This document shows, piece by piece, positions 44,648-56,673 of a stretch of 64,000 bases of DNA. Source of the stretch: Kiloniellales bacterium (GTDB lineage: Bacteria; Pseudomonadota; Alphaproteobacteria; Kiloniellales; JAKSBE01); NCBI GenBank assembly GCA_030066685.1, contig JASJBF010000019.1:61636-125635 (forward strand), given 5' to 3'. Position numbers and translations under genes: made by a program. The notes beneath the pieces were generated by a model. That model was not told where the DNA came from and did no database searches. It worked only from the letters and a program-made list of their open reading frames with translations. Each line of letters begins with the position of its first letter. Position 1 is the stretch's first letter.

Positions 44648-44722
44648 TTTCTAAAGATATCTCCTTATAAATTCACACTCTAGTATCCGGCCGCCGATTT
44701 AATCAAGAGAATTCTTTAGAAA
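44648..44722. promoter_or_regulatory. Inverted repeats in the Rieske/regulator divergent promoter
   Basis: TTTCTAAAGA (44648-44657) and its exact reverse complement TCTTTAGAAA (44713-44722) flank an AT-rich region of 55 bases between the two divergent genes. The outer half-sites lie close to both starts (44624 and 44727), suitable for a regulator that controls both. Confidence 0.6.
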
Positions 44723-44726
44723 GTCG

Positions 44727-45392
44727 ATGCCAGCCGCCCCCAAGCCCCGACGTGCCGCCGAGACCCGGTCCCGCGAAGCCATCCTGGATATGTTGAAGCG
44801 CCGGGGTCCGCTGACCGCGACCGAGATTGCCGAAACCCTGGCCGTGACCGCGATGGCGGTACGCCAGCACCTTTACGCGCTGCAGGATGAGGCCCTGGTC
44901 GCCTACAGCGAGCAGCCGCGGCCGATCGGACGGCCGGCCAAGCTGTGGCGCCTGACCGAGGCGAGCGACCGCTTCTTCCCGGACGCCCACGCCGAACTGA
45001 CCGTCGACTTGATCAAGGGGATCAGGGAAGCCTTCGGCGCCGAAGGGATGGACCGGCTGCTGGCGATCCGGACCCGGGACCAGATCGTCGCCTATCGACG
45101 CCGGATCGGGGGGCAGCGCTCCCTGGCCAAGCGGCTCGAGGCCCTGGCCGAGATTCGCAGCGAGGAAGGCTACATGGCCGAGGTCCGCAAGGCCGAGGAC
45201 GGGACCTTCCTGCTGATCGAGAACCACTGCCCGGTCTGCCACGCGGCGGCCGCCTGCACCGGTCTCTGCGCCGCCGAGTTGAGCGTCTTCCAGGCGGTGC
45301 TGGGCCTGGAGGTCGAGGTCAGCCGCGGCGACCACATCCTGGCCGGCGCCCGCCGCTGCGCCTACCGCGTGGCGCCCACGGCGCGACGCTAG
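44727..45392 (+). CDS. SufR-like helix-turn-helix regulator with cysteine cluster
   Basis: 221 aa. N-terminal winged helix (GPLTATEIAETLAVTAMAVR, about 27-46, then HLYALQDEALVAYSEQPRP). C-terminal cysteines Cys168, Cys171, Cys177, Cys181 and Cys211 are in the ENHCPVCHAAAACTGLCAAE region and RRCAYRV, a layout like SufR-type Fe-S sensors (DeoR-like HTH plus ENxCPI-type ligands). It probably binds an Fe-S cluster. It diverges from the Rieske gene and the inverted repeats between them are likely operators. Confidence 0.78.
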   Translation: MPAAPKPRRAAETRSREAILDMLKRRGPLTATEIAETLAVTAMAVRQHLYALQDEALVAYSEQPRPIGRPAKLWRLTEASDRFFPDAHAELTVDLIKGIREAFGAEGMDRLLAIRTRDQIVAYRRRIGGQRSLAKRLEALAEIRSEEGYMAEVRKAEDGTFLLIENHCPVCHAAAACTGLCAAELSVFQAVLGLEVEVSRGDHILAGARRCAYRVAPTARR

Positions 45393-45412
45393 ACTCCCGA
45401 CCCGGCGCGCAG

Positions 45413-45628
45413 TCAGCCGGCCTTGCGTGGTTGCTCGCGCCTCGAATGGCCGCGCAGCCCGTCCAGCGCCACGACGTTGTCGAGCGCCTCGATCTGGCGC
45501 TCCGGAATGTCCGCGTAGCGGCTGCCGTCGTCGAGCCTGATCGCGTAGAGGCGCGCGTCGCCGTAGGTCTTGCCGATGATCGTCGCCGGGTAGCCGTGCC
45601 AGGTGACGCTCTGGTTCAGATGGAACAT
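45413..45628 (-). CDS. Small conserved hypothetical protein (71 aa)
   Basis: 71 aa from the ATG at 45628, with GAAGGAGCC upstream as ribosome site. The first 45 residues (LNQSVTWHGYPATIIGKTYG and LYAIRLDDGSRYADIPERQI) look like a small beta-barrel of the KOW/SH3-like kind; the C-terminus is basic. No recognised family. It converges with the SufR-like gene. A tight inverted repeat lies further upstream (45741-45754). Confidence 0.55.
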   Translation of the reverse strand: MFHLNQSVTWHGYPATIIGKTYGDARLYAIRLDDGSRYADIPERQIEALDNVVALDGLRGHSRREQPRKAG

Positions 45629-45740
45629 CTCTTGGGCTCCTTCGCGGGACCGAGCGGGACGCCGCAGGCGGTTTCCTCTGCCTCGACCCGTTCGAACTGG
45701 ACATCTTCTGCGAAGGTGGACGCTCTCGGCCGTTCCTAAA

Positions 45741-45754
45741 GTGACAACTGTCAC
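45741..45754. promoter_or_regulatory. Inverted repeat GTGACA-AC-TGTCAC
   Basis: A 14-base inverted repeat in the 215-base gap upstream of the 71-aa gene and downstream of acyP. It could be an operator for the 71-aa gene. The rest of the gap shows nothing. Confidence 0.4.
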
Positions 45755-45843
45755 ATTCGGCTCAAGGAATCGCGGCCGCGATCGAAAAACCCGATTGGTT
45801 CCCGTCGCGCGGCTGCGCCTGCATGACCTTCGGGAGAGGCCGC

Positions 45844-46140
45844 TCAGCGGTCGTAGCGCACCTCGAAGCCGGGATCGATCGGCCCGCCCCAGGCATCCAG
45901 CTCCAGGTTCGCGACCCGCGCCAGGCTTGGCCCCTGCCGGCAGGCGGCAAGCATGGCCTCGACCTGCTCTGCGGGACCGGCGAAGACCGCCTCGACAGTG
46001 CCATCGCGGCGGTTGCGGACCCAGCCCTGCAGGCCGCGCTCCTGCGCCTCCCAGACGACCCAGGCGCGAAAGCCGACGCCCTGGACCCGGCCGGTGACGG
46101 TCACGTGGACCGCTCTCTGCTCTGCATCTGGGGAGGTCAT
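45844..46140 (-). CDS. acyP: Acylphosphatase
   Basis: 98 aa. The signature [20 protein letters not shown] (about residues 18-37), with the phosphate-binding Arg, and [20 protein letters not shown] with the catalytic Asn, are intact. It hydrolyses acyl phosphates; acylphosphatases also act as small stand-alone domains. Start at the ATG at 46140 (one at 46158 is less likely). It follows pccA on the same strand after about 24 bases. Confidence 0.93.
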   Translation of the reverse strand: MTSPDAEQRAVHVTVTGRVQGVGFRAWVVWEAQERGLQGWVRNRRDGTVEAVFAGPAEQVEAMLAACRQGPSLARVANLELDAWGGPIDPGFEVRYDR

Positions 46141-46163
46141 GCCCCGAGTATAAACCAAGCAGC

Positions 46164-48134
<1,971 letters not shown>

Positions 48135-48149
48135 CGCGCCCGCCCTCCC

Positions 48150-49682
<1,533 letters not shown>

Positions 49683-49992
49683 GCCTGTTCCCCTCGCCTC
49701 TCAGGTCCGCGCCCCGAGGCATGTTCTCATTGTTGCGGTGCAACGGGATAGCACGCGGGGGCCGGCCAAGCCAGCGGAGAGGCCGAGGGTCGCCGCCCGG
49801 CCCGGCGGCACGCCTTGCCGGATCCCAGAGTCCCATTCGGCGCCGAAAGGTCTACTTCCAATTGGGCATTCGCTATTCGGCCGGGGTGCTAGAATTCGAG
49901 CCAAAGGGGATTCGGGGCCTCGATCACGCCAAGCCGTTCGCGCTGTGCGCTCGGCCGAGGTGCCGAAAACGCCGAAGGCGAGGGGGGAAGCA
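49683..49992. other. Divergent promoter gap
   Basis: 310 bases between pccB (leftward) and the lipoprotein gene (rightward). A less GC-rich patch lies around 49860-49915. No repeat, riboswitch or small gene is recognised. Confidence 0.5.
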
Positions 49993-51900
49993 ATGCCGCA
50001 GATCGAGGACGGCCGGGCCGCCGGCCCGAAGGCCTGTGCTACGGCAAGCCGGCCGCGCTGGGCGACCTGGGTTCTGCTCGGACTCCTGACGGCTTGCGCG
50101 AGTCCGCACGACTACAAGTTCCCGATCGCGATGCCGGACAAGGACTACGAAGTTCACCGGGTCGCCGTCCAGGACTGTCGCTTCGGTGACGCCGATTCCG
50201 ACGACGACCTCTATCCGGGATACCACGTCGAGAACCATATCCTCGAGGCGACCGAGCAGGGGGGCGTCAAGTACCGGGCACCCGGCAACGCGAGGAACGA
50301 CTTCGATCTCGCCTTCAGTCGGATCTTCAACTGCTATCTGCGCTTTCGAAGCTGGGCCGAGGAGAAGGAATTCAAGCAGGTCCTGATCTACTTCAATGGC
50401 GGCCTCAATCCGCCGGGGACGGTGAAGGCGCAAGCGAAGAAGCAAGTCCCCAGCATGCTAAGGGACGGCTACTACCCGATCTTCCTGATCTGGCCGACCG
50501 GTCCTGTCGACACCTACCTCGAACAGGTCGCCTTCGTGCGCAACGGGACGCGGCAAAGCGACCCGCAGCTTCTCGGCGCGCCGCTCAACTTCGTCGGCGA
50601 CCTCGGCCAAGGCCTGGCCCGCGCGCCGGTCAACTACCTCTCCCAGCTGTTCCGCGTCGCCGCCTCGACCAATCCCTTCGGGGACGCAGACAGGCGCGAG
50701 TTCTTGCTGGACCCCGTTATCTGCAAGGAGAACGGCTCGGACGGCGCTGTGGCCTCCGGCGACCAGGACTGCGATCGGGAGGAGACCGACGTTGGAAAGC
50801 TCGGCATCCAGGGCGGGACGGTGTCCGCCGAAAGGAACCTGATGACCGGAAAGGAGCCGGACCGCAAGCCGGGACTGGCCTTGCGGGACGTGCCCTACTA
50901 CGGCCTCTTCGCGACCCGCTTCCTGTCCACGCCGATGATCGACGCGCTCGGCAAGACCATGTGGGAGAACATGGTCCGCCGCACCCGCACGACCATCCGC
51001 CGTCCCATCGAGTACGACATCAACCTCGCCGACAACCTGCCGTCGGAGGCCGGCAAGCTCCCCCGCGAAGATCGGGAATACCTGGTCCTGCAGGTCGAGG
51101 CGGAGAAGCGGCGCTTCCCCAACGGGATCGGCGCCTTCGCCAAGTTCTTCACCCTGCTGCAGTACTGCATCGCGTCGGAACCCACCGCCGAGGCGGGCGG
51201 CGCGCCGCCCGAATACCTTTGCCCGGACCACCTGGTCGGCGACGCACGACCGGTCTGGCGCGACATCGAGCTGACGGTCATCGGACACAGCATGGGCACG
51301 ATCGTGATGAACGAGCTGATCCCGCTACATCCCGACCTGCCCTACAGAAACCTGGTCTTCATGGCCGCGGCGGCCAGCGTTCGCGACAGCGCCCGCGCCA
51401 TGTCGCCGCTGATCATCGGCGCCAACGAAAAGACAGGGGAGACGACGCCCCTGCACTTCTACAACCTGATGCTCCATCCCAAGAACGACGCACTGGAACG
51501 GGTCGCCTTCGGCGCCGCGCCCTCCGGCAGCCTGCTGGCCTGGGTCGACGAGATGTACGAGGCGCCGAAGACGGCCATCGACCGCACCATGGGAAAGTGG
51601 CGCAACCTCAGGGCAACCCGGCACGTCTTCCTGAAGGCGGCGCGCGAGCACATGCTGTTTCGTGTCTTCGACTGGGCCGGCGATTGGGAGGGGGCGCAGG
51701 GCGATGCCGCCGCCTGCGAAGACGGGAGAGGCGATGGCACGAAGCACCCCCCGCCCTCCTGCTACCTGTCGCCGACGACGCACAGCGGCTTCAACGACGA
51801 CGAAGCGCACTTCTGGTGCCCCTTCTTCTGGGGCGCCGACAAGGTCAGGTGGTGGGGGCCGGAGACCCCTTGGCCGGCCGGGGTCTGCCCCGCCGGTTGA
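49993..51900 (+). CDS. Large lipoprotein with alpha/beta-hydrolase nucleophile motif
   Basis: 635 aa from the ATG at 49993. A hydrophobic segment ends in the lipobox LLTACAS (Cys35), so it is probably an outer- or inner-membrane lipoprotein. The N-terminal domain (about 40-340) has a strand KQVLIYFNGGLNPPG that looks like the start of an alpha/beta hydrolase, and the nucleophile elbow VIGHSMGTIVMNEL (about 434-447) is typical of esterases/lipases. A long insert lies between. Several Cys pairs and the C-terminal FWCPFFWGADKVRWWGPETP may stabilise it. No known family; catalytic acid and His not assigned. Confidence 0.75.
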   Translation: MPQIEDGRAAGPKACATASRPRWATWVLLGLLTACASPHDYKFPIAMPDKDYEVHRVAVQDCRFGDADSDDDLYPGYHVENHILEATEQGGVKYRAPGNARNDFDLAFSRIFNCYLRFRSWAEEKEFKQVLIYFNGGLNPPGTVKAQAKKQVPSMLRDGYYPIFLIWPTGPVDTYLEQVAFVRNGTRQSDPQLLGAPLNFVGDLGQGLARAPVNYLSQLFRVAASTNPFGDADRREFLLDPVICKENGSDGAVASGDQDCDREETDVGKLGIQGGTVSAERNLMTGKEPDRKPGLALRDVPYYGLFATRFLSTPMIDALGKTMWENMVRRTRTTIRRPIEYDINLADNLPSEAGKLPREDREYLVLQVEAEKRRFPNGIGAFAKFFTLLQYCIASEPTAEAGGAPPEYLCPDHLVGDARPVWRDIELTVIGHSMGTIVMNELIPLHPDLPYRNLVFMAAAASVRDSARAMSPLIIGANEKTGETTPLHFYNLMLHPKNDALERVAFGAAPSGSLLAWVDEMYEAPKTAIDRTMGKWRNLRATRHVFLKAAREHMLFRVFDWAGDWEGAQGDAAACEDGRGDGTKHPPPSCYLSPTTHSGFNDDEAHFWCPFFWGADKVRWWGPETPWPAGVCPAG

Positions 51901-51934
51901 GGCCGGATGACCCACCGCTACCGATCTTGGCGCC

Positions 51935-52312
51935 CTATCCTTCAGGCTTGGTGATCGGCTGGCCGAAGCCGAGGATGGTGCCGTTGGGGTCCTCGATCCA
52001 GAAGTCCCGCATGCCGTAGAACTGGTCGGTGATGGCCTCAGAGACGGTCACCCGGTCCTTGAGCTCGGCCCAGAGCGCGTCGATGTCGTCGACGTCGAAG
52101 TAGAGGTTGACCCCGGTCGCGGCCTCGCGCGGCAGGGCGCGCTGATTGATCATGATGTTGGTCCCGTCCCGCCGCAGCCAGGCCCAATTGATCGCGCCGT
52201 CTTCCTCGTAGGTGTTCACCACCTCGAAGCCGATGCCTTGGTACCAGGCGACCGTCGCGGCGGCATCAGCGACATTGAGCATCGGGGTCAATCTTTCGAA
52301 CCTTGCTGACAT
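51935..52312 (-). CDS. Glyoxalase/bleomycin-resistance (VOC) family protein
   Basis: 125 aa, a single VOC domain. Start MSARFERLTPMLNVADAAAT; the two beta-alpha-beta repeats are VAWYQGIGFEVVNTYEEDG and GVNLYFDVDDIDALWAELKD, and the end GMRDFWIEDPNGTILGFGQP is the usual metal-side strand. The first metal His is replaced (TPMLN), so it may not be a canonical metal enzyme. Function unknown. Converges with the lipoprotein gene. Confidence 0.85.
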   Translation of the reverse strand: MSARFERLTPMLNVADAAATVAWYQGIGFEVVNTYEEDGAINWAWLRRDGTNIMINQRALPREAATGVNLYFDVDDIDALWAELKDRVTVSEAITDQFYGMRDFWIEDPNGTILGFGQPITKPEG

Positions 52313-52395
52313 CGCGACCTCGCTTTCCTGATCCCTGCCTTGGTCACCCGCGGTATCTTGGTCTCAGCTCGCATTACTTGGAAGCCGCTATTGCG

Positions 52396-52743
52396 ATGGA
52401 CTTCAGTTCCACCCAGAGAAACGAAATCCTGGCCGCCCTGCCAGAGACCGGCTGGCGCCTAAAGGAGCGGCAGCGTCCTGACGAATGGTGGGCCGACGAG
52501 CTTTGGACTTTGGAGTCGGTCTGGCGCCCGCAAGGCCGGAAGGCCTATCTGGTCTTCCTGGTCGATCCGATGTGGGGCGAGCCGCGCCGATTCGGCCAGG
52601 CTGTCTGGGCCGTTGCCGTCGGGGAGACGCAGCCTAAAGAACTGAGGGATCTGGACAGCAATCAGACCGTACCCATCCGGCCTCATTGGGAACGCGATCG
52701 AGATGACCTCTGGGCGCTGCTGCGCCGGCTTCACGACGACTGA
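52396..52743 (+). CDS. Conserved hypothetical protein (115 aa)
   Basis: 115 aa from the ATG at 52396. A tryptophan-rich protein: RPDEWWADELWTLESVWRPQ (about 28-47), then FLVDPMWGEPRRFGQAVWAV, and a C-terminal helix WALLRRLHDD. No signal peptide or membrane span. I do not recognise the family. It converges with the aminotransferase gene and diverges from the VOC gene. Confidence 0.6.
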   Translation: MDFSSTQRNEILAALPETGWRLKERQRPDEWWADELWTLESVWRPQGRKAYLVFLVDPMWGEPRRFGQAVWAVAVGETQPKELRDLDSNQTVPIRPHWERDRDDLWALLRRLHDD

Positions 52744-52759
52744 AGGCGAGAGCTGGACC

Positions 52760-53659
52760 TCAAACCCGAACCGGCGTCGTCCAGGCCGGGTCCTCGTGCT
52801 TGGCCCAGTAGAGCTCGGTCAGCGCCCGGGTCACTGGGCCGGGGCGGCCGTCGCCGACCGGTCGGTCGTCGAGCCGGGTCAGGGGCATGATGCCGCCGGC
52901 GGTCGAGGTGATGAAGACCTCGTCGGCCGCGCGCAGGGCTTCGACCGGCAGCGCCGTCTCCTCGACCGGCAGGCCCAGTTCGGCGCAGAGCTCGATTGCG
53001 GTCATCCGGGTGATGCCTTCCAGCACGCCGCGGTCCGGGGTCGTCACCCGGCCCCCGGCGACGGCGAAGACGTTGAAGCCAGGCCCCTCCGCGGCGTTGC
53101 CCGCGCCGTCGGTGAGGATCACGTTCTCGGCGCCACGCTCGTAGGCCTCGAAGAGGCCGGCGACCAGGTCGAGCCAATGGTAGTTCTTGATCGTCGGGTC
53201 GACCGACTGGGGCGGGATCCGCTGGACCCGGCTGACCGCGACGTGCAGGCCGCGCTCGCGCGCCTCAGGCCGCAGGATCCAGCCGAAGGGGATGGCGAAG
53301 GCGATGAAGCGGTTGACCGCGTCGCGCGGATCCCGGCTGAAGGTCGGCGAGACCCCGCGAGTGCAGATCATCTCGACGTAGGCGTCCTCCAGGTCAGCGC
53401 GCTGCACGCACTGCCGAAGCACCTCGACCAGCTCGTCGCGGCCGAAGGGCAAAGACAGTCTGAGGCGTGTGACGGAGCGCTCGAAACGCTCCAGGTGCCG
53501 GTCCAGGCGGAAGAAGCGGCCGCGCCAGGTATGGACCACGTCGTAGGTCGCGTCCGAGCGCAGGAAGCCCCAGTCGAGCACCGAGATCTTGGCTTCCGAC
53601 ATGGGCAGGTAACGGCCGTCGAGATAGGCCACCCCCGGCGGATAGCGCGCCTCGGTCAT
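52760..53659 (-). CDS. Class IV (fold-type IV) PLP aminotransferase
   Basis: 299 aa, the length of D-alanine/branched-chain aminotransferases. The family N-terminus is ISVLDWGFLRSDATYDVVHT (about 25-44), the PLP Lys lies in SVDPTIKNYHWLDLVAGLFE (about residue 157), and ILTDGAGNAAEGPGFNVFAV and VFITSTAGGIMPLTRLDDRP complete the fold. Substrate (branched-chain, D-amino acid, or (R)-amine) cannot be told by eye. Ahead of ATP12 on the minus strand with a 12-base gap. Confidence 0.85.
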   Translation of the reverse strand: MTEARYPPGVAYLDGRYLPMSEAKISVLDWGFLRSDATYDVVHTWRGRFFRLDRHLERFERSVTRLRLSLPFGRDELVEVLRQCVQRADLEDAYVEMICTRGVSPTFSRDPRDAVNRFIAFAIPFGWILRPEARERGLHVAVSRVQRIPPQSVDPTIKNYHWLDLVAGLFEAYERGAENVILTDGAGNAAEGPGFNVFAVAGGRVTTPDRGVLEGITRMTAIELCAELGLPVEETALPVEALRAADEVFITSTAGGIMPLTRLDDRPVGDGRPGPVTRALTELYWAKHEDPAWTTPVRV

Positions 53660-53671
53660 GCCCCGACCCCG

Positions 53672-54388
53672 CTAGGCCTCGATCAGCCCGGCGAAGCGGG
53701 CCGCAGCGAAGAGGTCGGCGCGGCAAATCGCGCGCCGGCGGGTCGCCTCCGGGTCCTCGCCCCAGAGCTCGATCTGGTAGCTGGCGTCCAGCTCGGCGGC
53801 CTCGAAGGCGGCCTCCGGGTCCAAGCGGCCGCGCAGCAGCGCCAAGCCGATCACCAGGGACCCGGCTGCGGCCACGGCCACCGAGAGGGCGGCCAGGGCA
53901 AGGTCGTCCAGGCCCTCCACGGCGCGGCGCAGGGCTGCCAGGCTCTCCGGCGGCTGGGCCACGGCCAGGATGCCCGTGGTCGCCTGCAGAGGGGCCTCCA
54001 GCTCCTGGGCGGCCCAGTCGAGCAGGGGCTGCCAAGCCTCAGCCTGGCGCCGGACCAGCTCGGCAGGCGTATCGGCGCGATGGCATAGCAGGTCGGTCTC
54101 CGCGAAGCGCAGGATCTCCTTGACGATCTCGCCGCGCTGGCCCGCGACCCGGTCGAGTGCCGTGCAGGCGATGGACATCATCGGCATGGTCTCGGGATTG
54201 ACCTGGTCGCCCTGGGCCTGCCACTCCGCGGCGATGGTCGTCGCCAGGGCCTCGACCGGCAGGACCAGGCGACCACCGGCGGGCGTGCGCAAGGTCCGGC
54301 CGTCAAGCTGGACCTCGAAGCCGTCCTCGGCCGCCGCCGCCCGCGCCTCCTTGTAGACGCGCTTACGCAAGCCGGGGCCGGCCGTCAT
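53672..54388 (-). CDS. ATP12-family F1-ATPase assembly chaperone
   Basis: 238 aa. ATP12 proteins bind the F1 alpha subunit during ATP synthase assembly and occur in mitochondria and alphaproteobacteria. Landmarks: LDGRTLRTPAGGRLVLPVEA (about 29-48), AAEWQAQGDQVNPETMPMMS, ILRFAETDLLCHRADTPAEL and the C-terminal ELDASYQIELWGEDPEATRR. The start overlaps the HAD gene stop (ATGA) in the reading direction, so both are in one unit. Confidence 0.92.
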   Translation of the reverse strand: MTAGPGLRKRVYKEARAAAAEDGFEVQLDGRTLRTPAGGRLVLPVEALATTIAAEWQAQGDQVNPETMPMMSIACTALDRVAGQRGEIVKEILRFAETDLLCHRADTPAELVRRQAEAWQPLLDWAAQELEAPLQATTGILAVAQPPESLAALRRAVEGLDDLALAALSVAVAAAGSLVIGLALLRGRLDPEAAFEAAELDASYQIELWGEDPEATRRRAICRADLFAAARFAGLIEA

Positions 54389-55083
54389 CCCTGACGGTCC
54401 CGGCCCGGCTCCGGGAGGATCTCGGACAGCAGCGCCTCCAGCTCGTCGAAGGCCTCGACGATCCGGCTTGCGCCGGCGGCCAGAAGCTCCTCGGGCTCAT
54501 GGTAGCCCCAGCCGACGCCGATCCCGAGAATCCCGGCCCGCCGCGCCATTTCCATGTCGAAGGTGGTATCGCCGACCATCAGGGTCGCCCGGCGCTCCAC
54601 GCCGGCTTCGGCCATGGCCCGGGACAGCATCGCCGGGTCCGGCTTGCCGGGTCCGTCGTCGGCGGTCTGCAGGGTCACGAAGCGCTCGAGCAGACCGTGG
54701 CGCTGCAGCACCCTGCGCAGGCCGCTGCGGCCCTTGCCGGTGGCGATGCCGAGCAAGGTCTCGGGCCGATCGAGGGCGGCGAGCGTCTCCAGGGCCCCGG
54801 GGTAGAGCGGCTCCTCGTGGGCCGGATCGGCGTGCAGGTCCAGGAAAGCGTCGCGGTAACGGTCGGCAACTGCCTCGGCTTTGCAGGAGGCCGCGTCAGG
54901 CAAGAGACGGGCCACCGCCTCCTCCAGACTCAGGCCCACCACGCGCCGGACCGAGCGGGCTTCGGGTGGCGCAAAGCCGCTGCCCGAGAAGGCGGCGGAC
55001 ATGGCCTCGACGATAATGTGCTGGCTGTCGACCAGGGTTCCGTCGAGATCGAAGACGATCAGCCTCGGCTCTGGGCCTGCCAC
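54385..55083 (-). CDS. HAD-family hydrolase (phosphatase)
   Basis: 232 aa from a GTG at 55083, which has AAGGA at good spacing; an ATG at 55191 would add a poorly conserved, Pro/Ala-rich N-terminus. HAD motifs in order: nucleophile Asp in LIVFDLDGTLVDSQ, the Thr in LLGIATGKGRSGL, Lys in ADDGPGKPDPAM and Asp-Asp in LMVGDTTFDMEMARRAG. A phosphoglycolate phosphatase-like substrate range is possible. Lies between rluC and ATP12 genes. Confidence 0.85.
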   Translation of the reverse strand: MAGPEPRLIVFDLDGTLVDSQHIIVEAMSAAFSGSGFAPPEARSVRRVVGLSLEEAVARLLPDAASCKAEAVADRYRDAFLDLHADPAHEEPLYPGALETLAALDRPETLLGIATGKGRSGLRRVLQRHGLLERFVTLQTADDGPGKPDPAMLSRAMAEAGVERRATLMVGDTTFDMEMARRAGILGIGVGWGYHEPEELLAAGASRIVEAFDELEALLSEILPEPGRDRQG

Positions 55084-55226
55084 GGCGCCGTTCCTTGTTC
55101 CGAGCGCTTCGGCCGCATCCTGGGCGGCCGAAGGCGTCCTGCCTGGGGGAGCTGCGAAGTCCTGCCGGGACCATTCCAGCCTCTCCGCCATGCCTTGGCA
55201 AGCAGAGCTTGCGGGCCTGGGACGGC

Positions 55227-56201
55227 CTAGTCGAAGCCGCCCTCCGCCGTCTCGTCGAAGCCGAGCAGGGCCCAGGTCTCGGCCATGTGCGGCGGCAGCG
55301 GCGCCGCGACTTCAAGCCGGCCCCGGCCCGAAGGGTGCGGCAGGCTGATCGCCCGGGCGTGGAGGTGCAGGCGCTTGGGCAGGTCGCCGCCGGCCGCGAA
55401 GGCCTTGCGGCCGCCGTACTTGCCGTCGCCCAGGATCGGCGTGCCCAGGGCGGCGCAATGGGCCCTGAGCTGATGGGTGCGCCCGGTCAGCGGCATCAGG
55501 GCCAGCCAGGCCGCGGTCCGGCCCGCGGCGTCGACGACCCTGTAGCGGGTCACCGCCCGCCGGCCCTCGGCGGCGTCCTCGCGCATCTTCTCGCGGCCGG
55601 CGCCGCCGCCCTTGGCCAGGGCGAGGTCGATGCGGCCCTCGGGCGGCTCCGGGACCCCGACAACCGCCGCCCAGTAGAGCTTGCGGGCTTCCCGCGAGCG
55701 GAAGGCCTCGGCAAGGCGCCCGGCCGCCTCGCGGCTGCGGCCCAGGAGCAGGACCCCGCTGGTGTCCTTGTCGAGCCGGTGGACGAGGCGCGGCGGCTCG
55801 GCCGCCTCGAAGCGCAGGGCCTCCAGCATGGCGTCGAGGTGGCGGCTCTGCCCGGTCCCGCCCTGGACCGCCAAGCCCGCCGGCTTGTCGAGGACGATGA
55901 CCCAGTCGTCGCGGTGCAGGACCGCGGCCTCCAGGGCCGCCCGGTCTCGCCGGCTGACCTCCGGCGCGACGCTCCGGGGCGAGGCCGGCGGCATCTCGAC
56001 GGCCGGCGGGATGCGGATCGCCTGCCCCGGAGCGAGGCGCAGGCCCGCCTTGGCGCGGCGGCCGTCGACCCGAATCTGACCGGTGCGCAGCAGCTTCTCC
56101 AGGCGTCCGTGGGCCAGGCCCGGAAAGTGCCGGCGAAACCAGCGGTCAAGGCGCAGGTCGGCCTCGTCATCGGCGACGCTGAGGGTCCGCACGGCGCTCA
56201 C
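55227..56201 (-). CDS. rluC: RluC/RluD-type 23S rRNA pseudouridine synthase
   Basis: 324 aa. An N-terminal S4 RNA-binding domain (LRLDRWFRRHFPGLAHGRLE) precedes the catalytic domain with the catalytic Asp in RLVHRLDKDTSGVLLLGRSR (about residue 143) and LTGRTHQLRAHCAALGTPIL. RluC modifies 23S rRNA uridines; RluD is the alternative. The gene starts with GTG at 56201 and that start overlaps the crcB stop (GTGA), so the two are coupled. Confidence 0.9.
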   Translation of the reverse strand: MSAVRTLSVADDEADLRLDRWFRRHFPGLAHGRLEKLLRTGQIRVDGRRAKAGLRLAPGQAIRIPPAVEMPPASPRSVAPEVSRRDRAALEAAVLHRDDWVIVLDKPAGLAVQGGTGQSRHLDAMLEALRFEAAEPPRLVHRLDKDTSGVLLLGRSREAAGRLAEAFRSREARKLYWAAVVGVPEPPEGRIDLALAKGGGAGREKMREDAAEGRRAVTRYRVVDAAGRTAAWLALMPLTGRTHQLRAHCAALGTPILGDGKYGGRKAFAAGGDLPKRLHLHARAISLPHPSGRGRLEVAAPLPPHMAETWALLGFDETAEGGFD

Positions 56202-56581
56202 GCCAGCAGGCTCCGCAGCAGGGCGAGGCCGAGGAAGAAGCCGCCGATCGAGAGGATCACCGAAGCGCCCACGTAAAGCGCCGCCTGCCCCAGGGCCCCG
56301 CGTTCGTAGAGCAGCGCCACGTCCAAGGAGAAGGTCGAGAAGGTGGTAAAGGCGCCGAGCACGCCGACGACGATCATGGCCCGCAGTTCCGGCGAAGGGC
56401 TCCAGACCAGCGCCAGGACTTCGGTCAGCGCCCCCAGGACGAAGGAACCGACGACGTTGACCACGATCGTGCCCAGCGGGAAGCCGGTGCCGAAGATCTG
56501 GCCCACGGCCGTGATCACGAGGTAGCGGCCGACTGCGCCGAGGGCACCGCCCGCGGCCACCGCCAAGAGGATCTTAACCAA
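56198..56581 (-). CDS. crcB: Fluoride channel CrcB (Fluc)
   Basis: 127 aa from an in-frame TTG at 56581 with GGGGAGG eight bases upstream; longer ATG starts run through Arg/Gly-rich shadow sequence. Four hydrophobic helices. The Fluc signature is GGALGAVGRYLVI near residue 12, the pore Asn in GTIVVNVVGSFVLG near 42, and GVLGAFTTFSTFSLDVALL near 75. Exports fluoride. Precedes rluC in one unit. Confidence 0.9.
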   Translation of the reverse strand: MVKILLAVAAGGALGAVGRYLVITAVGQIFGTGFPLGTIVVNVVGSFVLGALTEVLALVWSPSPELRAMIVVGVLGAFTTFSTFSLDVALLYERGALGQAALYVGASVILSIGGFFLGLALLRSLLA

Positions 56582-56673
56582 GACTACCTCCCCTCGGCCC
56601 CCGAACGGATCTCGTTCCGGCGCCTCGGGTGGTGTAGCAAAGCCCTCCGCGGCAGGCCAGCCGCCAGCCGTGC

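Noticed and set aside
55084..55191. N-terminal extension of the HAD hydrolase from the ATG at 55191
   Set aside because: The extra 36 residues look unlike any HAD N-terminus and there is no ribosome site; the GTG at 55083 has AAGGA at good spacing.
56582..56673. Possible fluoride riboswitch upstream of crcB
   Set aside because: The conserved core of the fluoride aptamer is not visible in the short gap, and the sequence is plain GC-rich.
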